Shown: positions 36,105 through 46,154 of the stretch, one piece after another
Layout of the letters: each line of letters opens with the position of its first letter
Numbering within the stretch: the stretch's first letter is position 1
DNA from: Bryopsis sp. KO-2023
Taxonomy: Eukaryota > Chlorophyta > Ulvophyceae > Bryopsidales > Bryopsidaceae
Assembly (NCBI GenBank): GCA_030272585.1
Contig: BSYQ01000005.1
Span: 4,743,501 to 4,807,500 of the forward strand
Reading direction: 5' to 3'
DNA length: 64,000 bases
The notes under the pieces: generated by a model
Told to the model about the DNA's origin: nothing
Seen by the model: the letters and a program-made list of their open reading frames with translations, nothing else
Databases searched by the model: none
Translations under genes and position numbers: made by a program

Positions 36105-38885
36105 ATGAAACGATACGTTTTTTGGGTGGTCTGTGTGTGTGTTGCATCAATTGTGCATGGAAGGAACTCTGAAGAAAATGTGACGGATGTGTTGGCTGGA
36201 TTGAATCTAGATGATTCTGAGCAATCGCTGCAGGGACTACTGAACTGGGCAATAGGTGAGAATCAGCTGGGGAAAAGACAAAAAAGGCAAACCGTGTTAA
36301 TAAAGCACCCATTTGGAATTTTAATGGGTTTACTGGATGCCCTCTCCTTAGGTAGTGCATACTTGCAGTTGGTTTTCTCCACCAAATTGAGAATGGAGAA
36401 AATTCGCGTATGCATGTCTATATCTGAACGTGCATGTACTTTCTCATTTTTAATTTTTTTGGTGGGTGTGGAGTGAGGGGTTGGGGCAAACACCGTTCCT
36501 AACAAATCTGTTGATTTTTGTTCTGTATTAGTTTCCTTTCTTATCTGTATGCATGTGCATGTGTCGAACTTTTATGCAGAAAACAGCGATCCTGAAGTGC
36601 TTCGACAGCAAGCAGAGAGTTTCGAAAGAGGGGAAATGTCCCAAGAAGAATTGGATATGAGCAGAATGGATGTTAAAGAGGTAGATTGTCGAGAAGTTGA
36701 TGGCCAGGGGGGGAGGAAGGGGCTCTCCTCTGGGAATATAATTCTCCAGCTTGTTGCTTATCATGCTCAGTCACCTTACCAGCGTTCTTCTTTTGTATCA
36801 AAAATTGAGAATTTTGTTTCATTGAGTCAGTGTTTTTCCAACTGAATGCTGAGGAGCGAGCTCCCTGTGGGTTGTTTAAAGATTTTTGACCTGGCAGTAC
36901 CTGATGTGCGCGTTTTGCATTGATTGAGTTCATAATGAAAAATTGATGTGCTTTTATTGAACAGCTGATGGATATGATGGCTTCACAACCATCAGAGACT
37001 GACCTTCTCAAGGTATAGCAAAGCTTCCCAGTTGTTATTTTGTTTAATTACCATTTTGCTCCAAATTTTTGGCGAAGGGGTCGTCGACTGCCGGAATTGT
37101 TGAAATGGAGTTTTCATTATTTGATCTCTCTTCAGTGAACTGGCTAGTGCTGCAAATGCATCGAAACAATCTTTTGATGCTTTTGCATGCTTTTGCGTTT
37201 CATCGAATGTCAGGAAGCCTTGGCTTACTTGAAGGATGGGGGTCTGACTGAGGAGGAGCACTCCAGTGTATTGCTGGCCATTCAAGTGTTGGTCGAACCA
37301 ATCGATAACGCAAACGGTAAGCTCCAATCGTACATGTTCCATCCAACCACTCTTCCTTTTTGTTTCTTCTTTTCAACTCTTTTTTTCTTTTTTTTTAAAT
37401 TCCCGCACAAGTCCAGTTTCGTTTTCTTGGATGCACTTCCCCAGGTATTCGGAAACCTTTTTTTTTTCCTTTTTCTGTTCAGTGAAATCAACACTCAGGC
37501 GATTGGTTGAAGGCTTACGATCCAATGGTGGCTGCTTTGGCTTCAGATCTGAAGGCTCTGGATGGCATCGATATTATCGTTGCATATTTGGACAAAGGGG
37601 AGTCTTTAGCCACTCTAGCAGCATATGTCCTGGGAACAGCAGCATCCAATAATCCAAAATTTCAAAACGATTTGGTGGGATCCCACCCCGACGTGTTCAA
37701 GACATTAATAGAGGTGTGCGATCGCTTTCTTACCGGAAGGGATTATTCCTGGCAAAAATGAATCAAATCCATTGAGCATGAGTCAGTTTTAAAAACGGAT
37801 TTTTTTAGGCTGTTTGAGAGGGAAAAGAAACCTTTCCCTAATGGATCGGAACGAGGAAGATTCAAAACTTGGGACTGTACGATTTGTGTTTTTTTCGTTT
37901 TCAGATGACGCAAAGATATTCTTTGGAGGGTGCATCCAAGGCACTGTATGCATTGTCGGCGTTGGTGGGAAATTATGCGGAATTGAGGGCAATGTTTTAC
38001 ACCAACGGTAGGCTTGATTCCGTTCATGTTGACTGGCCGAAACGTTTTTCTTTTAAAGTTTCGATGCGAGAAATGTCTGACACTCTTATTCCTTGGTGAA
38101 AAGTGAGTTCGATTCTAGCATTGTCAGAAAGAGTTCTGTTAAATGAACCCCAACCAAACGTCCAAAACAAGAAGGCAACACTTTCTTTTTTTTGCATGTT
38201 GTAGGGGGACTCAACGCGTTGCACAAATTGTTGGGGAGGAAGAACCTGGCCCCAGCGCTTGTAAAAAAATCCCTTGCATTTCTGACGGATCTGCTGTACG
38301 AGGATCAGATAAAAATTCAGGACGAAGGTGAGAAACGCCGTCGCTTTCCATTCCTTCAAAAGCTGGCAAGTTTTGGTTCAGGCTGGTTTGTTCAGAAATT
38401 TATTCTGTGTTTTTGCCTGTGTTTTGACTTTTGTAGACTTAATTGAAGCCGTGATCTCCCTGATCGATCATGAAGATTTGGACATCAAGGAGAAAGCGAT
38501 CACCCTTTCGATACTTTTGAACTCAACGGAAGGCAGCATGGAAATTATGGAAAAGATGGACCTAGGTAAGGCTCAGCATTGAACACTGATGCTGAAAAAA
38601 CGGGGGAGGGGGAATATAAAAATATATTGATATGAACAGCAGTATCTGTACGTGATTCTCTGAGGTGGTGGAGGTCGGCTTTACGCTTCAATTCATAATT
38701 TTGGTCTTGTATGGCACACAGGGGAAAAATTGGCTGGAGCACGATCGGAGCTTCAGAAACGTCTGTCATTGGACGAAGAGGACTTGTTCGTTTCAGATTT
38801 GATAGCGCTGCTGGATGTACTCTTAACAGATCCAGATCCGACTGACAATACACCCCCACAGGCTCCCTCGCATGAAGAGTTGTAG
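36105..38885 (+). CDS. SIL1: SIL1/Fes1-family nucleotide exchange factor for ER Hsp70 (BiP)
   Basis: Nine phase-consistent exons (36105-36255, 36580-36680, 36965-37012, 37214-37316, 37499-37713, 37905-38007, 38205-38327, 38437-38565, 38722-38885) give 378 residues. The start ATG opens a signal peptide (MKRYVFWVVCVCVASIVHG), which sends the protein to the ER and separates it from cytosolic HSPBP1/Fes1. An armadillo-type solenoid follows: LLAIQVLVEPIDNANG, then LATLAAYVLGTAASNNPKFQ, then ASKALYALSALVGNYAEL, then KKSLAFLTDLLYED. The middle of these matches the family's 'A-A-x-x-L-G-T-x-x-x-N-N-P' and 'K-A-L-x-A-L-S-A-L-V' signatures. Known relatives open the nucleotide-binding domain of BiP to release ADP. 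The C-terminus ends in HEEL, which resembles an H/KDEL ER-retention signal. Confidence 0.92.
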
Positions 38886-39168
38886 CATTCGTTTCATTTA
38901 ATATCCTTTTTCTCTCTCCAATCTGTATTTTTTCCTTCAATCATATACACCACTGAGCTACCACAAAAAACTTGAGGAGATGCACATCAAGTTTTCTTGG
39001 ATCACCTTCATTCAACAGGATGCAGCATGCAAACCCTCACATGCTGGCTCAGATTGCTGAAAATCCCCTCAACATTCCAACCAAGTATTCTTCAGCACTG
39101 TACCAGTTGTCTCAGCAAGGTCCTTCAATTTCCCGTTTTAACCTTGCCCAATCACACTCACTGTCAAA

Positions 39169-42100
39169 ATGAAGGAGGGGGGAGGAATCGAGTTGCGATT
39201 GCTAAATCGCGATTCGGTTTTCGCATCCATTTTGGATCGTATCGGCCAGGGTTCGGTGGCGGGGCGGTACCAGCAGTACGCATTTTCGAGGAAAGCGCTG
39301 ACTCGCCCCTGCACTTTGCAAATTTCTTCCCGAATCCATCCAAAAATAGCCCCTGCCGTACTCTTGGAAGAGCAGCAATAAAATGGTTCTTCCCCCTTCC
39401 ATTTTTTTGGTGGTTTATCTTTGTTGTTTCTCGTCCGCGCGAGTGTTGCAGGTTCGGACGGAATGAACGCACGCAAGCGGAGACTGGACATTCAGGTGGA
39501 ACTCCAGCAGGTGCGTCGCCATGCTTTTCCATGGTCTTCATCTTGTTGCATTTTTTTCCCTCAGGTTTTATCACTCTCCACCCTTCCGATGGAATTCGGT
39601 CCTCGTTGTATGCTTGGAATTGCCTCGCCGACAGCCAGGCTTGAGAATCCTCGCGCATTTGGGTCCTTCGGTTGACATTTGCTTTCACCTGGCGCGTGCA
39701 GGTTCGGAGTTCCATCTCCCAGGTCAAGCAGAGGATCACTGCTGACAAGGAGTCACGGGGCTGGCTGGCCAGCGGGGATGCGGCCACGGTCTGGAGGGAC
39801 ATCGAGAAGGGCCTGCGTAAGGCCATGGCGGATATCCAGACCCTCCAGCCGAAGGCCGGTCCTTCCAGGCAGGAACCTGGCCCCACCGAGACCCCCCAGG
39901 AGCGAGACCCCGGGGCACAACGGCTCCAGGAGCGGGAAAGGGAGATGTCGGTGTTGTGGAAGAAGTGCGAAACGATTTACCGCTTCATCCGCAACCACAA
40001 GAATGCGTCCCCGTTCCTGGAGCCCGTGGATGTTGTAAAATACAACGTGCCCGACTACTACGACATCATCAAGCGACCCATGGATGTTGGCACCGTGGGG
40101 AAGAAACTGGGTCTCGGGTGTGGTCGACGTGGGGTTAGGATGGCCTACAAGTCCCCGCTGGAGTTTCGTGACGACATGCGGCAGATTTGGAAAAACTGCA
40201 GGGAGTACAACAAGGAGGGGGAGCCGGTTAGGATTTGGGGGGACAGTTTGTGCGAACTGTGGAACCGGCGCTGGGCGGACTCGAAAATCGAGGAGAGGCT
40301 GAAAGAGATCGAGGAGGAGGTGAGCATTTTTTTTCTGTTACACTCTTGTTTTGATTTCCAAACTACCAAACCTGTCTATGGACTTTTGGGGGTGCTGTAA
40401 ATTTCTGTGCTGTCACCTTGTGGCAAAATAATTGTGAAAACTTTTTAGAAGGAAATGAAATTGAACTTTTTAGAAAGAAATGAAACTGAAAGTGTTTTCC
40501 TGAAGAGGGGGGAAAATTCCCTAATTCTGTGGTTGGGAATTTAGTTTCTGGCAAGACCAACCCTGCCAGTTTTCCCTCCACCATCAATTCACCACACTCC
40601 AGCTTACCTGTAAGAAATTCCCTTCCTCACACAGATCCATATGGGAAAAGTTCATTTCTTTTCACTGTAAGCGATGCTGATTTTTTCAATTCCCTTGTGT
40701 GTGCAGTACCCCCTGCCTCAGGGCGATCTTGGAAAACGCTCCCAACCTGTCGCGTCGGCTGGATCCCCACCTCCCAAGAGGCTGAAGCCCAACATGGCAC
40801 TTGGGCAAAAAGCACGAGGTCGAAGACTGACTCGACCGGCCGGCCGGGCCCAAGACTCCGCCCCTGGCTCCTTGGTTGCACGACAGAGGCTGCAGCAACC
40901 ATCCAACAACAAAATGGTTCGCTCAGGGCCCAGTGTCTCCGCCGGGAAAGTGCAGGCCCCCAAACCCTCTTTGAGCAGTCAACGGCCAGGTCCGCGGGTG
41001 CCTTCATCCCACCAAAGGCAGAGTGCTAAATCTGGTGCTCGCCCCGTGGCCTCAGCCCCCCCTCCCAGACCTGTGTCCAAACCATCCTCAGCCAGCATTT
41101 CAGATCCGGATTCGCCACCCCCTGCTCCTGGTGTGCAATACAGCCAGTTGGTCCGGTTAACGAATGACCTTACGGAAGAATGTGGGAAATACTCGAAAGT
41201 GGAAGAGGTCGAGGATTCCTACAGATCATTCCTGTTGCGGAGAAAAGTGTCCTCATTGTTGGAGAAGCTATCTGGATCCGGCCGCCCTTTGGATAGTGTG
41301 TTGGAAATTGTTCGGCGCGACCCGAGTGTAAGAGACGGGGGCCCCGTGGATTTGGATGCTCTTCAAGATAAAACTGTGAAGGGAATAATGGAGGTTTTGG
41401 AGAAGAATCCGGTGCCTGGATCGGGCAGTCGGGGTACCCCTGCCGGTGTGCAAGGGGATGTTGATGGGAAGAGAATGCCAGCAAGACCTGTGGCTAGAAA
41501 AAAGGCACCCGGAAACAATACCTCAGGAGGTAGGTTGCTTGCCTTCCTGACACAACACGGTCGTGGTTGGGTCCTCTCAATTCCCAGAATTGTTTTTCAA
41601 TTTCAATTTGCCAGGACTGTATTCTCAAACAGCCAAACATTCCTCAATTCCAACTCTATATAATCCTGGAGAGATCACCGGAATTTGAATTGGGGCTCAA
41701 AGTCGGAAAATTTTCAAGCAAGAGCGGAAAATTTTCAAGCAAGAGCTCCTGAAAATGTGTCCAAGATCTACCTGGAGCATTTCTCCCTATTTTGAATGGT
41801 TCAACCCGGGGGCTATAATCTCTCCTCATGGAGTGCATGAGGGACCATTATGAAACTGAGTGCAATGGAGGGGTGGCTTTTATGATGTCTGATTCCCTAA
41901 GAAACAAAAGATATATATGTTTGAAAAAAAAAATAATAGAAAAAAATGTATGTGTGTCTTTCTCCGCACAACAAATTATAGAAAATGTTGTGAAATTGGG
42001 ACTGTTCTGTTTGCAGTCGACGCCCAGAAAGAGGGAATCCGAGGACCACCACCCAATCGAGCATTCCCTGCCTCATCTCAACAACAAAAGCAGCAGCAGG

Positions 42101-44397
42101 CAGGCTCCAGGATGCCAGAAGCCCTGCACCGTGAGTCTTTTGCTCTTGTTGCAAAAATCCTCGCGTTTCGATTTTCGAGACGCGAAAGTTGCCTTCGTGG
42201 TGCTGGTGCCTGGGTTGGGCCCTTAATGTTTTGTTCGAATCTCGAAGGACTCATGTCCGTTATATGATTGGTATGAAACAGGCCCAGCTGGGGATTTCCC
42301 TCCCAAGCGAAACGAGGGCGCTGCACAGAGAAAGATGGTGAGATTTTGCCACGAATCTAATGAAACACCGCTTTGCAACGCCGTCTCTGTAATTCTGAGA
42401 TTGGGTCTTCTTCTGAAAGGGGGCTACTCTTTGTTGAGAAGTGCTAGGGAATAAATCACCAACTTGAATTTCGAACCAATTTTATATATTTATAATATAT
42501 TTGGGAGGACTTTGGTACTTTGATTTGGCACCAATCAAAGTACACAGGGGAGTAGCATTCATCGATCCAAAGTCCTCCCTTCGTAGAGCTGGGGGCTCAT
42601 TCTGACTAGTTTAGGGAAATGACCTGAAACTGGGAAAGACATTCCCTCCTCTTCGTAGTTTTTTGATAGAAATATCTCGTACTTGGACTGCATGTCAATT
42701 GCAACACTGCACAAGTGGGGGGGGGGGGGAAAGGGGCTGCTGTTTCATCTGCATGGCATGGAATGTTCCAGGTCCGGCTTTTGGAAGAGTACTTCTTACA
42801 TTGCTTTGCCACATTTAGGGTCAAAAGCGAAGATTTGGTGGAGCGCAAACAGTGCGGCAGGCACCAGGAGAGGTGGTTGTCACGGAGCCTCGCCGTGTTG
42901 CTGCTAAAGTGATGTCTGAGGAAGAAAAGGTGTGGATGTCTTTCCCACTTGGTGACCCCCCTTTCAAATGCATATCTGATCTTTGCACATCCTTGGAACA
43001 GTTATCCATTTGGTGACCCCTCTTTGAAATGCATATCTGGTTTTTGCACATCCTTGAAACGGTTATTGAGACTGCATGTGTTAAGGAGGAGAAGTGTTCT
43101 TTTCTGTGTCCAGCATGGGCAGTGTTTGTTTGCATTTCTGGTTCTTTTTTTTTTTGTGGATTGCTCGCGGAGGGTGGTTGAGTTTTTCTGTGTTTTGGTG
43201 GTGATTTCTTCCAGAGGCACGAAGCTGCCCGAATCATTCGCGAAAGCGATGAGCGGGCCAGGCGGGAATTCAAAGAGAAAGAAATGAAAAGACTGAGGGA
43301 GGAACGCGAAAAAATTCAAAGACGTGCTGATGAAAAAGTCAGATTTTTGAATGTCATTTCGGTGAGTGCAATTGAATCGTCCAATTTGGAAATAGTTTTT
43401 TTTGCGAAGATATTGTTTTGCTGTCGTGGGAAGTGAACTGGAAGTTACATCATGCTGCCTCAACAACCCTTTTCAGAAACAATGTCTCGAAGGGCCCATT
43501 ACCTGCTGGTGGCAGTGTCGGACAAAACTTCGGGGGCATTTTCGAAGAAGTTAGCAGAAACCAAAGTTAGAGTTCGAGTTGATGGCTTTTGCTGATTTTT
43601 TTTTTTTTTTTTTTTTTTTGCACCAGCAAGCTGTGGTGAGAAAAGTGGATTTGTACGAGCATGAAACTACTGATGCCTCCTTCAAGGCGATGGGTGTTAC
43701 GGATGAATTGGATTCAACGAAGTTTGAGGCTGTTCACAGGTATATTCAGTTTTCAGTTTTTACAGGGATTGGTACTTTCCCTGTCTAGCCTTCATATTTT
43801 CCACTCCCAAACTTTTCAAGGTGTTCTTTTTTCCCCTTTTTTCTTGGATTCTCCCTGTTTTTGGGGGATAATCCTCTCTCTCTCTTCCCCCTTTTTGAAA
43901 ATATATTAAGGATGCCTTTCAAAATAATTAATGTTAATAATTAATGTTCTTATTTCAAAAAGAATAATTCCTGTCGTGCATAATCATAAATTTTTGATGG
44001 CAGATATCTGTGTACACATATGTGTGCATTTTTCTTTGAAATCATTCTACACACAAGGTCAAAAGGTCGAGTGCAGCCTGTTCCGCGAAATGTGTTATGG
44101 GCTGACTCAGAAAGAAACCAGCTTTTCATATCTACCCTGTACCCCAATTATGAAACAAATCGTGCCTTTTTTTTATGTTGTAATTGTTTAACTTGTTTTT
44201 AAAAGTTTTTTAATTCCAAAACTCTCAGGTATGATGACACCTGGGCCAACACAGACGACGAATCTTCTGCGGAAGAGGAGGAGGAGGATGCGAAAGAGAA
44301 AATGCCAAAAATCGAAAAAATGCAATTGGAGGAGAAGGAGAAAGAGGAAGGCGAGGAAGAGGAGGATGACGATGAAAAAGAAGAGGGAGAACTCTAA
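39169..44397 (+). CDS. BET-family protein: bromodomain plus NET (extra-terminal) domain
   Basis: Ten exons close in frame (39169-39250, 39452-39510, 39702-40319, 40707-41529, 42017-42130, 42282-42337, 42819-42929, 43215-43361, 43627-43739, 44229-44397) for 763 residues. A bromodomain lies at about residues 130-245: helix Z/ZA loop with PFLEPVDVVKYNVPDYYDII, the KRPMDVGTV turn, and the acetyl-lysine-binding Asn in CREYNKEG. A Pro/Ser-rich basic linker follows, with a KRLKPN patch. A NET domain then reads RRKVSSLLEKLSGSGRPLDS, EIVRRDPSVRDG, VDLDALQDKTVKGIMEVLEK. After that come a charged coil (REFKEKEMKRLREEREK) and an acidic tail of Glu/Asp/Lys. Known BET/GTE proteins bind acetylated histones and recruit transcription factors. 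There is a single bromodomain, as in plant GTEs, against two in animals. A short plus-strand frame at 39020-39120 (MQHANPHMLAQIAENPLN) may be a 5' UTR or an alternative first exon. Confidence 0.88.
41530..42016 (+). other. Intron of the BET gene with a short internal duplication
   Basis: The intron carries a doubled unit aattttcaagcaagagc near 41706-41750. It otherwise shows T-rich intron sequence and a purine-rich run near 41925. Confidence 0.5.
42940..43065. repeat. Tandem duplication in a BET-gene intron, period about 60 bp
   Basis: A unit beginning TTGGTGACCCCCCTTT and ending around a CACATCCTTGGAACAGTTAT block is repeated at once as TTGGTGACCCCTCTTT to CACATCCTTGAAACGGTTAT. A handful of substitutions separate the copies. 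It lies between exons 42819-42929 and 43215-43361. Confidence 0.8.
44005..44105 (+). repeat. Dispersed repeat, copy 2
   Basis: The core CGAGTGCAGCCTGTTCCGCG followed by AAATGTGTTAT, preceded by ACACATATGTGTG..CTACACACA, corresponds to 16040-16140 with scattered changes. It lies in the last intron of the BET gene. Confidence 0.65.
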
Positions 44398-44465
44398 TAG
44401 TCGAAAAGCAAAATTATCGAAAAAGAAGAGGGAGAACCCTAGTAGTTGAAAAGCAAAATCATCGT
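44370..44465 (+). repeat. Short tandem duplication covering the BET stop codon
   Basis: GAAAAAGAAGAGGGAGAAC plus the following CTCTAATAG..CGAAAAGCAAAAT stretch is repeated about 47 bp later as GAAAAAGAAGAGGGAGAAC followed by CCTAGTAG..TGAAAAGCAAAAT. The first copy holds the end of the acidic tail and its TAA; the second is 3' UTR. Confidence 0.75.
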
Positions 44466-46154
44466 CTGTCGCTCCTCCTCCTTCGCCTCTCTCTCGCCGG
44501 AGCATTTCATATTTTTTGTGGTGTTTTTTTTTCCTTGTGGTTTTGATTTTTGTTCTCGATACAAAAGTGGATATACATATGTGCATATACATGGTTGGCA
44601 TATATGTGTGGATATATCACACACACAATCATCCTCAGTGGCATTTTCATTCTTCTTTATATGGTTTTTCTCTGTGGTTTGGGAAATTGGGAATTTCTTG
44701 TTGCTACCCCCTTTTCGATGAAAGGGGTAACCTCTGATGTGCTCGTTCAAAAAAAAAAACAAGAAAAAGAGAAAAAAAATGGATTGATGTGGGGTTAACG
44801 AGCATTTAGAAACATATATAGTTTTACAAGTATATATAGATTTACACCCCTGATGTGACGGCTTCAACTGCGTCTGAAGGAAAACGGAGAAAAAAAGGGG
44901 AATAATATGGATCAGAAGAATATTCTCTGTTGCCAAAAGAATGTGATATTCGCTTGTCTATAGGGGGTTCCCCCCCCCTAATATGGTGGATGTTGATATG
45001 GGCTCTGTTTTGATGTTGAGACAAGTTGAATGATACTCTGGACTAGTAAAAAAGGGAATGGGGATGTCGGATTCTTCACGGTTTCTTCACCAGCAAATTG
45101 GGGTTGCTGTGGAAGCTGCTTTACTTTTTAATGATGAACCTAGCCCTCTCTCACCTCCACTGGTTGGGTAGTGGTGGGTGTGTAGAGACGTGTTTGCAAT
45201 CAAAGCCTGTTCTTCTTTCTCTGGTTCCCTTGACTGCATTGCTTCGTTTTAGTTTCTTTCGTTCATCACTGCACAATCGTTTCTAGATATTGGCACCATC
45301 GAACTCTCGAAGTCGATACGTTTGTAACGGGGAAACATGACCTCCTCTGCATGATGGTCAGCTCAAAAAAAAATTCAAAATCATTGTCACCTGTCGATAC
45401 TCTCCGAGCGTAGGTGGTGGTGACTTGTTTCCAAACAGGGTTACTATTAATAATGAAATTACAGCCCCAGAATCGAACTGGACATTGAGCCATTCTGCAT
45501 TCTTTTATCACCACAAAGGCAATCTACATCGTTGTGGCTTTTCTGAAAGTCAAAACTGATTCTTTCCACTGATGTTGTGGCCAGAACTTTGATGGCCAGA
45601 ATATGAGTGCGTTGCAACAACAAGATGCTACTTGTATAGTCTCTCGACCGTAGTGTTACACATGAACCAATGCGTGCTCCCCATTAATACCCGAATCGGT
45701 AGTGCACCAAACTATCCAGGCATCTATACAACAGGACCGGAAGCAAGCATACCCGCTCTGCACATGACTCACAGAGACTTGCCCACGAAAAACCATTATC
45801 TAAACCAAACTATGCCTTCCACCAAAGGAACCACAACCAATTGCTCAAAGATCACACAGAATGCAAGACTACAAAACGAACCCCTTTGCCCTTTTCCGAT
45901 TCAAAAATCACCCTTGGAATTATTAGCTTCGTTGAGAAATCTCCCCCAACCCAGAAATTCAAGGAGATTTCTCCCACCCCCACCAGAGCTACCAATCCAA
46001 ACCCTTTTGAACTAAAATACCCACCCCACCCCAATTATTACCACTCAATTCGGGGTGCCCGAAAGCTGCTTAACGAGAAACAAACCCCCTCAAACCGCTG
46101 AATTTTCTCTCTTCTCCTTGTACGGAAAGTGAAAAGACAGGGGGCTGGCGTTTT
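44398..46154. other. Convergent 3' spacer between BET and syntaxin-5 genes
   Basis: The spacer begins with the duplicated BET 3' end, then T-rich sequence and a TATACATATG-type simple stretch (44565-44630). 45090-45170 reads on plus as a short open segment after a ttcttcaccag acceptor (QIGVAVEAALLFNDEPSPL), which could be a stray exon. 45632-46100 is A/C-rich with low-complexity Pro-rich frames. No further gene is supported. Confidence 0.4.

Noticed and set aside
35592..36476. 294-codon open frame continuous with the SIL1 first exon
   Set aside because: The upstream part contains poly-Lys from A-runs, and the end runs past a clear donor at 36255. The ATG at 36105 opens a good signal peptide, so the rest is 5' UTR and intron.
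37069..37251. Protein-like stretch ASAANASKQSFDAFACF before SIL1 exon 4
   Set aside because: It is out of phase with EALAYLKDGG; the acceptor at 37213 gives exact phase, so the stretch is intronic.
45460..45490. T-arm-like CCAGTTCGATTCTGG on the minus strand, possible tRNA
   Set aside because: No pairing acceptor stem, D arm or anticodon arm is present at the right distances.
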